DNA from: Rhodoferax fermentans
GTDB taxonomy: Bacteria; Pseudomonadota; Gammaproteobacteria; Burkholderiales; Burkholderiaceae_C
Length of the DNA: 64,000 bases
Direction of reading: 5' to 3'
Assembly: GCF_002017865.1 (NCBI RefSeq)
Contig: NZ_MTJN01000002.1
Coordinates: forward strand, 930,001 to 994,000
Part shown: positions 37,881 to 46,631 of the stretch, in pieces
Numbering within the stretch: position 1 is the stretch's first letter
How the letters are laid out: the number at the start of each line of letters is the position of its first letter
The notes under the pieces: generated by a model
The model's input: only the letters and a program-made list of their open reading frames with translations
Told to the model about the DNA's origin: nothing
Databases searched by the model: none
Translations under genes and position numbers: made by a program

Positions 37881-39083
37881 TCAGCGGCCCTGCAGAAGTT
37901 CCAGCACACTGACGCGGTAGGCCCCCAGCGCGGGCAGCAGCGCCGCCCCCAGTGACACCAGCAGCGCCAAGGCGGGCACCACCAACAAGTCGGACGGCCA
38001 GACCCAGCCGCCCACCAGCAGCGAGCTGTCGAGCTGCAGGAACCAGCCCAGCGCCGCGGTGCAGCCCTGGCCCAGCAACAGACCCAAGGCGCCCGCCAGC
38101 AGGCCCAGCCAGAGCGCCTCACACAGCAGCAAAGCCGCCACCCGCCGGGGCGGTGCGCCCAGCATACGCAGCAACGCCAGGTCGGCCCGGCGCTCACGCA
38201 CCGCGCTCCATAACGCGATGAACACACTCAAACCAGCGGTGAGCAAGAGCACCGCCGCAAAAGCGCGCAGCACCTCGGTGCCCAGGCCCAGCATGTGCAA
38301 GAGCCGGGTGATCTCGACCGCCGGGGCGGCGGCCTGCATGTCGGTGCTGCTGTTGACATAACGCGGAAAAGTCAGTGCCGCCATCGGCGTTTTGTACCGC
38401 ACCAGCGCCAGCGTGATTTCACGCTCGTCTTCCATCACAGCGCGGTCTTCGTCATCGAGTGCGGTGTAGTCCTCGTGCACCTTCCAGACCGAGGCCGTGT
38501 CGGTCAGGATCAGGCGGTCCAGCACACTGGCGCTGGGCTGCAGGATGCCGACCACGGTGTAGGTACTGTCACCGTGAACATGGCCACCTGCGCCCAGACC
38601 ATGCGAGCCAACAAAGGTCTGGCCCAGCTGCAGCCCAAGCTGGCGCGCCACCGTCGAGCCCAGCACCACCTGCATCGGTGTGGTCCAGAGCTGGCCCTGC
38701 GCCAGCTGCGCGTTGTAGTGGTGGATGTAGTTGATGCTGGTGCCCACAATGCGGTAGGCGTGGAAGTTGTCGCCCAGGCTGATCGGGATGATCTGCGCCA
38801 CCTGCGGGTGGCTTTCAAGCTCGCGAATGTCTTTCAGCGGCACATTGCCGGTGGGCACATCCACATGCAACACACCGCTCAAAATCAGCTGCATCGGGCT
38901 GCCCTTGGCACCCACCACCACGTCGATGCCCGCCAGATCGCGGTCAAAGGCTTTTTCCAGCTGGTAACCGACCAGCAGCAAAAAGGTCATTGACGCTAGG
39001 CCCAGCGCCAGCAGCAGCACATTGAGCGCCGAATTCAGTGGCCGCGCCCACAGGTAACGCCAGGCCAACCACAAGGTCTTCAT
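37881..39083 (-). CDS. FtsX/MacB-like ABC transporter permease
   Basis: 400-aa permease with one N-terminal helix (residues 18-40), a large periplasmic MacB-PCD-like domain to about 270, and three C-terminal helices. Features include WLAWRYLWARPLNSALNV at the start and LSVFIALWSAVRERRADLALLRMLGA near residue 300. It lies 16 bases after its cognate ATPase, separated only by part of a palindromic repeat. Confidence 0.9.
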   Translation of the reverse strand: MKTLWLAWRYLWARPLNSALNVLLLALGLASMTFLLLVGYQLEKAFDRDLAGIDVVVGAKGSPMQLILSGVLHVDVPTGNVPLKDIRELESHPQVAQIIPISLGDNFHAYRIVGTSINYIHHYNAQLAQGQLWTTPMQVVLGSTVARQLGLQLGQTFVGSHGLGAGGHVHGDSTYTVVGILQPSASVLDRLILTDTASVWKVHEDYTALDDEDRAVMEDEREITLALVRYKTPMAALTFPRYVNSSTDMQAAAPAVEITRLLHMLGLGTEVLRAFAAVLLLTAGLSVFIALWSAVRERRADLALLRMLGAPPRRVAALLLCEALWLGLLAGALGLLLGQGCTAALGWFLQLDSSLLVGGWVWPSDLLVVPALALLVSLGAALLPALGAYRVSVLELLQGR

Positions 39084-39095
39084 GCTGTGGATTCC

Positions 39096-39132
39096 ATAGC
39101 TACTGGCCCTTTAAGAATAAGGGCTCAAAGCC
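39096..39132 (+). repeat. Palindromic repeat forming the 3' end of the ABC ATPase gene
   Basis: ATAGCTACTGGCCCTTT, then AATAAGGGCTCAAAGCC. The left arm has one mismatch (GGCCCTT). The minus-strand ATPase frame runs through it and stops at the TAG formed by its TAGCTA flank (39100-39102). Confidence 0.85.
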
Positions 39133-39762
39133 ATTTTGACCATCAGGCTTGGGCGGGATCAGCCGCGCCACCCGGGCGTCGTGGGTGGCAATCACCAGGG
39201 TTGCGCCTTGGGTTTGGGCGGTGGCCAGCAACAGCGCCACCGCATCGGCAGCGGCGACATCGTCCAGGCTCGCGGTGGGTTCATCGGCCAGGATCAGGGC
39301 GGGCTGCAGCAACACGGCGCGCGCCAGCGCCACCCGCTGCGCCTGCCCACCCGAGAGCTGCGCAGGCAGGCGTGCCGCCAACTCAGCCACACCCAGTGAC
39401 GCCAGCGCCTGCTCGATGCGTGCAGCGTTTTCTGGCACACCGGCCGCCCACTGCGCCATGGCCAGGTTTTGGTAAACAGTGAGTGCCGCGCTCAAATGCA
39501 ACTTCTGGGGCAAAAAACCGATGGTCCGGGCACGCCAGGCATCGGCGGCGGCAGGCTTGAGCACGCCAAGCAGTTGCCCGGCCACCTCCAGCTGACCATC
39601 GGTGGGCGCCACCAAAGCGGCCACCAGCGCCAGCCAGGTCGATTTGCCACAACCCGAGGGGCCGCTGAGCAACAACACCGTACCGGGCGCCACCATCACA
39701 TCGGGAAAAACCAGCGTGGCACCACCTGGATAAACAAAACGCAAAGCCTGAGAGCGAATCAT
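39100..39762 (-). CDS. ABC transporter ATP-binding protein (MacB/LolD-like), repeat-derived C-terminus
   Basis: 220-aa ATPase partner of the FtsX-like permease. Walker A is SGPSGCGKSTWL, the signature is LSGGQAQRVALARA, and Walker B is LILADEPTASLDD, with the switch histidine in VIATHDARVA. The final ten or so residues (FEPLFLKGQ) are encoded by a palindromic repeat and are not expected in relatives. MIRSQALRF at 39762 is preferred over an ATG at 39780. Confidence 0.9.
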   Translation of the reverse strand: MIRSQALRFVYPGGATLVFPDVMVAPGTVLLLSGPSGCGKSTWLALVAALVAPTDGQLEVAGQLLGVLKPAAADAWRARTIGFLPQKLHLSAALTVYQNLAMAQWAAGVPENAARIEQALASLGVAELAARLPAQLSGGQAQRVALARAVLLQPALILADEPTASLDDVAAADAVALLLATAQTQGATLVIATHDARVARLIPPKPDGQNGFEPLFLKGQ

Positions 39763-39793
39763 GGCGCGCAGTCTACCCAAGACGGCTCAGCCC

Positions 39794-40924
39794 TCAAGAG
39801 GCGGTGGCCTGATCTGATGCAGGTGACGGCCTGTTTTCAGCCCCTTGCGCCATGTCGGTGAGGGTCGGTGCCGAGGCAATGTGCAACGTTTGTGTCGGAA
39901 AGGCAAAACCAATGCCACGCTCGGCGAAGTCCCGCACCAGCTGCAAGTTGATGGCCTGTTGCGCGTCCATGTAAACGTTGTAGTCCGGTTCACGCACGTA
40001 ATAGACCGCCTCAAAGTCGAGCGAAAAAGCGCCGAATCCCTTGAAGTGTGCGCGGTCAAAACGTGCTGCCGTTTGTGCCTCGATGGCTTGGCGGATCAGG
40101 TCTGGAATGGTTTTGAGTGCTGGTTCAGCCGTGTCGTAGGTCACCCCGATGGCAAACACCACACGGCGCTCCTGCATGCGTTTGTAGTTGCGGATGCGGC
40201 TCTTGAGCAAATCGTTGTTGGAAAAAACAATCTGCTCGCCACCCAAACCACGGATGCGGCTGGTTTTTAAACCCACATGCTCCACTGTGCCCATCAGGTC
40301 GTCCACGGTGATGAAGTCACCAATCACAAACGGTTTGTCGATGGCAATCGACAACGACGCAAACAGGTCACCCAGAATGTTCTGCACCGCCAGCGCCACC
40401 GCAATACCACCAATACCCAGACTGGCGATCAGCGCGGTGACATTGAGCCCGAGGTTGTCCAGGATCAGCAGTGCCACCAGTGACCACAGCACCACCCGCC
40501 CGAGGAAGGACAGCAGCGAGCGGGTCATCTCGCGTGCGCCGGTCTCATTCACATCACCCTGGGCAAACCGGTGGCGCAGCCAGAAATCCAATCCCCGCGT
40601 CGCCCAGAAACCACACTGCAGCAGCATCAGCCCAATCACAGTCCGATCAACAATTTTCTGCAAACCGGTCGGCAGCTCAAGAAACAGGCTGGCGATATAC
40701 AGGCTGACCACACTGGCCAACAGCACCCGTGTGGCCGACAACACCTCGACCAAAAAGTCGTCAATCAAGGTGTCGGTGTTGCCTGCCAGGCGCTGCAGGC
40801 GACGCAACACCACACCCCGCAAAAAGTACAACACAACTAGGAAAACCGAGGCGGCCAGCAGCGCACTGAGCCAATGGGCAGAGGTGTTGTCGGCAAGAAG
40901 TTGGCGAAACAAGGGGCCTCCCAT
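39794..40924 (-). CDS. MscS-family mechanosensitive channel
   Basis: 376-aa small-conductance mechanosensitive channel protein. Four or five hydrophobic helices precede the pore-lining helix ALIASLGIGGIAVALAVQNILGDLF (glycine/alanine ridge). The beta domain follows with DKPFVIGDFITVDDLMGTVEHVGLKTSRIRG, and then the C-terminal alpha-beta domain. It may act as an osmotic safety valve. The adjacent divergent sucrose genes also suggest an osmotic context. Confidence 0.9.
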   Translation of the reverse strand: MGGPLFRQLLADNTSAHWLSALLAASVFLVVLYFLRGVVLRRLQRLAGNTDTLIDDFLVEVLSATRVLLASVVSLYIASLFLELPTGLQKIVDRTVIGLMLLQCGFWATRGLDFWLRHRFAQGDVNETGAREMTRSLLSFLGRVVLWSLVALLILDNLGLNVTALIASLGIGGIAVALAVQNILGDLFASLSIAIDKPFVIGDFITVDDLMGTVEHVGLKTSRIRGLGGEQIVFSNNDLLKSRIRNYKRMQERRVVFAIGVTYDTAEPALKTIPDLIRQAIEAQTAARFDRAHFKGFGAFSLDFEAVYYVREPDYNVYMDAQQAINLQLVRDFAERGIGFAFPTQTLHIASAPTLTDMAQGAENRPSPASDQATAS

Positions 40925-40943
40925 CCTGAAAAGTCATTACAAG

Positions 40944-40977
40944 GCACCAATTATATTTGCACAAATATAATTGGTGC
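40944..40977. promoter_or_regulatory. Perfect 15-bp-arm palindrome between mscS-type gene and sps
   Basis: GCACCAATTATATTT and its exact reverse complement are separated only by GCAC. It lies 55 bases before the sps start and 19 bases before the channel start. It is AT-rich in the centre and could be a shared operator or an RNA hairpin. No T-run terminator follows. Confidence 0.6.
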
Positions 40978-41031
40978 ACAATGACCCCAACGGCTCTGCG
41001 TGCCAGGACGTTCCAAACGGAGACAAAAGCC

Positions 41032-43194
41032 ATGAAAAATGACCCGACCACAAACACTTCACCCCCTTTGAGCATTGCCCTGATCAGCATCCACGGCCTG
41101 ATCCGCGGCCATGATCTGGAACTGGGGCGGGATGCCGACACCGGCGGACAAACCAAATATGTGGTGGAGCTCGCCAACGCACTGGGTGAACGTGATGACG
41201 TCGCCAAAGTGATGTTGTTGACACGCCGCGTGGTGGACGATTTGGTCAGCCCCGACTACGCCGTGGCAAATGAGCCGCTGTCGGCCAAGGCCAGCATCGT
41301 GCGTGTGGAATGTGGTGCGCCAGGCTATGTGCGCAAAGAGTTGCTGTGGGACTCGCTGGACAGTTTTTCAGACAATGTGTTGGCCTATTTCAAACTGCCC
41401 GGAAACATGCCGGACGTGATCCACAGCCACTATGCGGATGCGGGTTATGTGGGGGCGCGTCTGTCGCACCAGCTGGGGATTCCCTTGGTGCACACCGGCC
41501 ATTCTCTGGGGCGCAACAAACGCAAACAACTGGTGGCCAGTGGTGTCAAACGCAGTGAGATTGAATCAACCTACAACATCAGCCGACGGGTAGAAGCCGA
41601 AGAAACCACCTTGGGGGCGGCTGAGCGAGTGATCACCAGCACACAACAGGAAATTGAGCAGCAATACGGCTTGTACGACTATTACCAGCCCCAAGCCATG
41701 CGTGTGATTCCGCCGGGCACCGACCTCAAGACATTTTTCCCGCCGCAGGGCGAGGACGAAGACCCGAGTGTGGCCCTTGAACTCGCCAAATTTCTGAAAG
41801 AACCCACCAAACCCATCATTCTTGCGCTGTCACGCCCGGACCCCAAAAAGAACATCATTTCCCTGATCGAAGCTTATGGCGAGTCGCCCAAATTGCAGCA
41901 AGTGGCCAATCTGGTGATTGTGGCGGGCAACCGGGACGACATTCAGGACATCAGCGGTGTGTCAAAAACCGTGCTCAACGACATCCTGCTGGCCATCGAC
42001 AAATACGATTTGTATGGCAAGGTGGCCTACCCCAAACACCACAAGGCGTCCCAAGTACCCACCCTGTACCGGCTGGCGACCCGCCTGGGCGGTGTGTTTG
42101 TCAACCCGGCCCTGACCGAGCCATTTGGTCTGACCCTGATCGAAGCCGCAGCCTGTGGCCTGCCGCTGGTGGCAACCCAAGACGGTGGCCCCATCGAGAT
42201 CATCAAAAACTGCAACAACGGCTACCTGATCGACCCGCTGGACAAAGCCGCCATGGCCAAAAAGCTGCTGCTCACGCTCACCCGCAAAAAAGATTGGCAG
42301 CGGTTCTCGGCCAACGGTGTGGCCGGTGTGCGGCAGTTCTACTCTTGGCCAGCGCATGTGGAGAGTTACCTCAAGGTGATCCGGCCTCTGGTGGCCAAAA
42401 CCGAGCCTGTCGTCAAGCTGAGCTTGAAGCGTCGGCCCAACCTGTTTCGTCGGCAGGCACTGTTCACCAGCCTTGACCTGAACCTGACTGGGGATCAGGC
42501 CTCTCTCGCTGAGCTGTTGAAGCTGATTCACGACCAACGCAAGGCATTCATCTTTGGCATTGCCACTGGTCGGCATCTGGATGATGCTCTGGTGGTGTTG
42601 CGCCAGCACGGTATTCCCGAGCCCGACATCCTGATCACCAACCAGGGAACACACATCCACTACGCGCCCGAGCTGACACGTGACACGGCTTGGGAGCGAC
42701 ACATCGACCACCATTGGAATCCACAGGAAATTCGCACCCTGCTGGCGGAGATTCCGGGCCTCAAGATGCAACCCAGAAACTGCCAGAGCGCCTTCAAGAT
42801 CAGCTACTTCATCGACCCAGCAAGCGCCGATGTCACGGAGATCCGGCAAGTCCTGCTGCGCAACGACCAAGCCGTCAACCTGGTGTTTTCGTTTGGCCAT
42901 TTTCTGGACATCCTACCTGCGCGCGCGTCCAAGGGGCTGGCATTGCGCTGGTGCGCCGACCAGTTTGGTTTCCCGCTTGACAACACACTGGTTGCAGGTG
43001 TCACACGTGCCGATGAAGACATGTTGCGCGGCAACACCATGGGGGTGGTTGTGGCCAACCAGTACCCCCCGGAACTGTCTGAACTCAGTGATGTGGACAA
43101 AATCTATTTCTCCAAAGACCTGTACGCAGCCGGTATTCTGGAAGCCATTGCGCACTACCAATTTTTGACACCTAACAGAGACAAAACCACCTGA
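41032..43194 (+). CDS. sps: Sucrose-phosphate synthase with degenerate phosphatase-like C-terminal domain
   Basis: Makes sucrose 6-phosphate from a nucleotide-sugar (usually UDP-glucose) and fructose 6-phosphate. The product is 720 aa. The GT-B fold (GT4) shows SIHGLIRGHDLELGRDADTGGQ at the start, HTGHSLGRNKR and NPALTEPFGLTLIEAAACGLP. The last 240 residues resemble sucrose-phosphatase, but the catalytic DxD is replaced (FTSLDLNLTG) and the GDSGND site reads GVTRADED, so this part should be inactive. GGAG lies before the ATG at 41032. The next gene supplies a real phosphatase. Confidence 0.93.
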   Translation: MKNDPTTNTSPPLSIALISIHGLIRGHDLELGRDADTGGQTKYVVELANALGERDDVAKVMLLTRRVVDDLVSPDYAVANEPLSAKASIVRVECGAPGYVRKELLWDSLDSFSDNVLAYFKLPGNMPDVIHSHYADAGYVGARLSHQLGIPLVHTGHSLGRNKRKQLVASGVKRSEIESTYNISRRVEAEETTLGAAERVITSTQQEIEQQYGLYDYYQPQAMRVIPPGTDLKTFFPPQGEDEDPSVALELAKFLKEPTKPIILALSRPDPKKNIISLIEAYGESPKLQQVANLVIVAGNRDDIQDISGVSKTVLNDILLAIDKYDLYGKVAYPKHHKASQVPTLYRLATRLGGVFVNPALTEPFGLTLIEAAACGLPLVATQDGGPIEIIKNCNNGYLIDPLDKAAMAKKLLLTLTRKKDWQRFSANGVAGVRQFYSWPAHVESYLKVIRPLVAKTEPVVKLSLKRRPNLFRRQALFTSLDLNLTGDQASLAELLKLIHDQRKAFIFGIATGRHLDDALVVLRQHGIPEPDILITNQGTHIHYAPELTRDTAWERHIDHHWNPQEIRTLLAEIPGLKMQPRNCQSAFKISYFIDPASADVTEIRQVLLRNDQAVNLVFSFGHFLDILPARASKGLALRWCADQFGFPLDNTLVAGVTRADEDMLRGNTMGVVVANQYPPELSELSDVDKIYFSKDLYAAGILEAIAHYQFLTPNRDKTT

Positions 43195-44024
43195 TGACAC
43201 GCCTGCTGCTTTGCACCGACCTGGATCGCACGCTGATCCCCAACGGATCTCAACCCGAGTCGCCACAAGCGCGCGCCTTGTTTGCCAAGCTGGCAGACAA
43301 CCCAGGTGTGACACTGGCCTATGTCAGCGGCCGCCACCAGGCGCTGATCCAGCAGGCAATTCGCGACTTCGACTTGCCCACGCCCGCTTTCGCCATTGCT
43401 GACGTGGGGGCTTCGATCTACCAGGTGACAGGGACGGTGTGGCAACGTTGGCACGCATGGGACGCCCATATTGCCCCGGCGTGGGCGGGGGCCAGCCACA
43501 ACGATCTGCGAGGTCTGCTGTCTGGCATCACGGCGCTGACCCTGCAGGAGCCCGAAAAACAGGCGATCCACAAACTCAGCTACTACGCGCCGATTGACAC
43601 CCAAACAACGGACTTGTTGGCGCAGATAGAGGCCCTCTTCAAACCTTCGGGCATCCAGGTCCATCTGATATGGAGCATCGACGAAGCAACCCAACAAGGC
43701 CTGCTGGACATCCTGCCAGCCTCTGCCAACAAGTTACATGCCATTGAGTTTTTGATGGCAAAGCAGGGTTTCGCGTGTGATCAGACGGTGTTTGCCGGCG
43801 ACAGTGGCAACGACCTGGATGTGCTGACCAGCGACATTCCGTCCGTGCTGGTGGCCAACGCCGACGCGGACATCAAGGCCCGCATGGCCAACGTTTCGCC
43901 CGCCAAGCTCTACCTCGCCAAAGGTGACTTCCTGGGCATGAACGGCAATTACGGCGCCGGCATTCTCGAAGGTGTGGCCCATTTCCACCCGGGCATGGCG
44001 GTCTGGTTGCGCCAACAACATTGA
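43194..44024 (+). CDS. spp: Sucrose-6-phosphate phosphatase (HAD family)
   Basis: Hydrolyses sucrose 6-phosphate to sucrose, 276 aa. HAD motif I is intact (CTDLDRTLIPNG), the motif II-like region is YVSGRHQALI, and the metal-binding motif is FAGDSGNDLDVL. It overlaps the synthase stop as TGATG, indicating translational coupling. The C-terminal KGDFLGMNGNYGAGILEGVAHF fits the SPP family. Confidence 0.92.
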   Translation: MTRLLLCTDLDRTLIPNGSQPESPQARALFAKLADNPGVTLAYVSGRHQALIQQAIRDFDLPTPAFAIADVGASIYQVTGTVWQRWHAWDAHIAPAWAGASHNDLRGLLSGITALTLQEPEKQAIHKLSYYAPIDTQTTDLLAQIEALFKPSGIQVHLIWSIDEATQQGLLDILPASANKLHAIEFLMAKQGFACDQTVFAGDSGNDLDVLTSDIPSVLVANADADIKARMANVSPAKLYLAKGDFLGMNGNYGAGILEGVAHFHPGMAVWLRQQH

Positions 44025-44045
44025 TATGAATCGAAAGCCCACCCC

Positions 44046-45998
44046 ATGTACGAACAAGAATCCCACGCGCTGTTAAACGACATCCTGACCAAACTCAAGC
44101 CAGAGTTGAGCAATACCCACACCCGCCACTTCTACACCCGCCTGGGAGCCAACTTTTACGCCATCCATTCGTTGTTTCACCTGCTGTATGGTGAGCGCGA
44201 GGACTTCAAGCAGCAGTTGTCGAGCCTGGTGGAGACACTGGCCTTGCGTTATGTGCAGCGGGCGCCACACTTGCGCGAGTCAGACATGGCGCGCGAAAAA
44301 AACTACAACTGGTTCCTGAGCCAAAAATGGGTGGGCATGGCGCTGTACTGCGACCGTTTCGCCGACAACCTGAATGACCTGCAGACCAAACTTCCCTACC
44401 TGCAAGACCTCGGCATCAATCTCTTGCATGTCATGCCGATTCTGGATTGCCCGCCGGAGGCCAGCGATGGCGGTTATGCGGTGCGCAACTACCTCGAAGT
44501 GGATGCACGTTTTGGCAGCACCAACGATGTCGAGGCGTTGGCCAGTTCACTGACCCAGCGTGACATGTTGCTGGTGCTGGACGTGGTGGTCAACCACACC
44601 TCGGACCAACATGAGTGGGCGAAGCGCGCGCGCCAGGGCGACAAAAAATACCAGGACTATTACTACGTTTTTGACGACCGCAGCCTGCCCGACGCCTATG
44701 AACAAGGCATGCCCGAGGTCTTTCCACTGCAGGCACCAGGCAACTTCACCTGGGATGAGGCCATGGGCAAGTGGGTGATGACTGTGTTCAACACCTACCA
44801 GTGGGACTTGAACTACCGCAACCCGTCGGTGTTCATTGAGATGTTGGACGTGATCCTGTTCTGGGCCAACAAAGGGGTGGATATCCTGCGACTCGACGCG
44901 GTGGCCTTTTTGTGGAAAAAGATCGGCAGCAGCTGTCAGAACGAACGCGAAGCCCATCTGCTGCTGCAACTCATGAAAGACTGCTGCCAGGTCACCGCAC
45001 CAGGGGTGCTGTTCATTGCCGAGGCGATTGTTGCCCCGAGTGAGGTGTCCAAGTATTTTGGTGAAGATGCGATCAACGCCAAGGAGTGCGAAATTGCCTA
45101 CAACGCCACCTTCATGGCCTTGTTGTGGGACGCGGTGGCCACCAAAAATGCCCGTTTGCTCAACCAGGGGGTCAAAAGTTTGCCCACCAAACTGGAACGT
45201 GCCACCTGGCTCAATTACGTCCGTTGCCACGACGACATCGGCCTGGGCTTTGATGACCGTGATATCAGCCTGGCTGGGTATGACCCACGCCAACACCGCC
45301 AGTTTCTGATCGAGTATTTCACCGGCCGGTTTGAGGGTTCACCCGCGCGTGGCTTGCCCTTTGGTGTGAATAAAAAAACCGGTGACGCGCGTTTTACTGG
45401 CTCCTTGGCCTCCTTGGTCGGCTTGGAATCGGCCCTGCAGAGCCAGGATGAACAAGCCATCGATGCAGCCATCAAAACAATTGTGTTGTTACACAGCATG
45501 ATCCTGTCGTTTGGTGGTATCCCGCTGATTTATTACGGGGATGCGTTGGGCACGCTCAACGACATGGCCTACATGACCGACCCCTTCAAGGCCAACGACA
45601 ACCGATGGGCGCACCGTTCCCACTTTAATTGGGAAAAAGCTGAAAAACGCCATCAAAGCGGCACCGTCGAACACAAATTATTCAGCACCATGAAAAAGCT
45701 GATCGCGCTGCGCAAGGAACTGGTGGCCTTCGCGGACTTTGACAACCGGCAACTGCTGTCGGTCAACAACCTCAACCTGCTGGCCTTCTTGCGCACAGAT
45801 CCCAAAAACAGTCACAACAAAGTCTTGGTGGTGGGCAATTTCAGCACCGAAGCACAGCGGTTTGACATAGACCCGCTGAGCTCGTGCACCCTGTTCATGC
45901 ACCACGATGTCAAAGACCTGGTGGCAGGAACTCGGTTGGCACTGGACAGCCACGGCCTGCTGATCCCGCCCCTGTCCTTTTATTGGTTGTCGGAATAA
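44046..45998 (+). CDS. ams: Amylosucrase-like GH13 enzyme
   Basis: Glucan-forming or sucrose-cleaving glycoside hydrolase family 13 protein of 650 aa, matching amylosucrase length. The helical N-terminal domain is followed by the TIM barrel with VVNHTSDQHEW. The nucleophile is in DILRLDAVAF (near residue 285), the acid/base in LFIAEAIV (near 326), and the third carboxylate in VRCHDDIG (near 397). It lies 21 bases after the phosphatase gene. In methylotrophs the same gene set makes and metabolises sucrose. Sucrose hydrolase is the alternative. Confidence 0.92.
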   Translation: MYEQESHALLNDILTKLKPELSNTHTRHFYTRLGANFYAIHSLFHLLYGEREDFKQQLSSLVETLALRYVQRAPHLRESDMAREKNYNWFLSQKWVGMALYCDRFADNLNDLQTKLPYLQDLGINLLHVMPILDCPPEASDGGYAVRNYLEVDARFGSTNDVEALASSLTQRDMLLVLDVVVNHTSDQHEWAKRARQGDKKYQDYYYVFDDRSLPDAYEQGMPEVFPLQAPGNFTWDEAMGKWVMTVFNTYQWDLNYRNPSVFIEMLDVILFWANKGVDILRLDAVAFLWKKIGSSCQNEREAHLLLQLMKDCCQVTAPGVLFIAEAIVAPSEVSKYFGEDAINAKECEIAYNATFMALLWDAVATKNARLLNQGVKSLPTKLERATWLNYVRCHDDIGLGFDDRDISLAGYDPRQHRQFLIEYFTGRFEGSPARGLPFGVNKKTGDARFTGSLASLVGLESALQSQDEQAIDAAIKTIVLLHSMILSFGGIPLIYYGDALGTLNDMAYMTDPFKANDNRWAHRSHFNWEKAEKRHQSGTVEHKLFSTMKKLIALRKELVAFADFDNRQLLSVNNLNLLAFLRTDPKNSHNKVLVVGNFSTEAQRFDIDPLSSCTLFMHHDVKDLVAGTRLALDSHGLLIPPLSFYWLSE

Positions 45999-46004
45999 GC
46001 TGAT

Positions 46005-46514
46005 TCAGGCCGACCCGGCGGCGGCGCTGGCGCAATCGGCACACACGCCACGCACCGCCAAGTCCAGGCTCACATCCTGGTAACCCAGCGCTTTCAGAGC
46101 CTGCAGCGCACCTTCGGCAGCGGCCTCCAGATCCAGCGCATTGCCTTGCAACGCTCCGGCCAGCGGGCTGTCGCGGTGGCAGGTCTGGCATTCAAAGTGC
46201 GGCATGGCCTTGACACTCTCGGGCATGGCCTGGTAACGGCGCACCCGATTCGCATCCACCCTGCATAGCAAGAGGCCCACCTGGGTCAGCCGGTCAATCA
46301 GGCGGTACAACGTGACGCGGTCCAGCGTCACGCCCTTGTCCGGCTCGGCGCCCTGCAAGGCCGACAACAGCTGCGCATGGGTGTAACTGGTATCGGCGTG
46401 CGCCAGAAACCAGCCCAGCACCAGGCGCGCCGCCACCGTGCGTCGCAAGCCGTGGGCCGAGAGCAGCGCGTCGATGGGGTCCGTGCGCGCCGGGTGTGCA
46501 GAAGAAACCGTCAT
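46005..46514 (-). CDS. zur: Fur-family zinc uptake regulator Zur
   Basis: Zinc-dependent repressor of 169 aa. The winged-helix N-terminal half contains VTLDRVTLYRLIDRLTQVGLL. The C-terminal zinc-site cysteines are paired as FECQTCHRDS and GVCADCAS. The position divergent from a znuCBA operon identifies it as Zur and not Fur. Its stop is six bases from the amylosucrase stop. Confidence 0.9.
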   Translation of the reverse strand: MTVSSAHPARTDPIDALLSAHGLRRTVAARLVLGWFLAHADTSYTHAQLLSALQGAEPDKGVTLDRVTLYRLIDRLTQVGLLLCRVDANRVRRYQAMPESVKAMPHFECQTCHRDSPLAGALQGNALDLEAAAEGALQALKALGYQDVSLDLAVRGVCADCASAAAGSA

Positions 46515-46576
46515 GGTGTGGGCCTCAAATCAAGATTATTGCCATTGAGTTGCATTAACTCAAAAATGCAAGTCAA

Positions 46577-46597
46577 TTGCGATACACTATACCGCAA
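46577..46597. promoter_or_regulatory. Candidate Zur operator
   Basis: TTGCGATA and TACCGCAA face each other across CACTA, matching at 7 of 8 positions. A second weaker palindrome (TTGCAT...ATGCAA) spans 46550-46571. Both lie in the gap between zur and the zinc-uptake genes. Specific recognition by Zur is inferred from position. Confidence 0.55.
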
Positions 46598-46631
46598 CCC
46601 AGTTGCACTAGCGAAACAACCGCTCTGTTTG

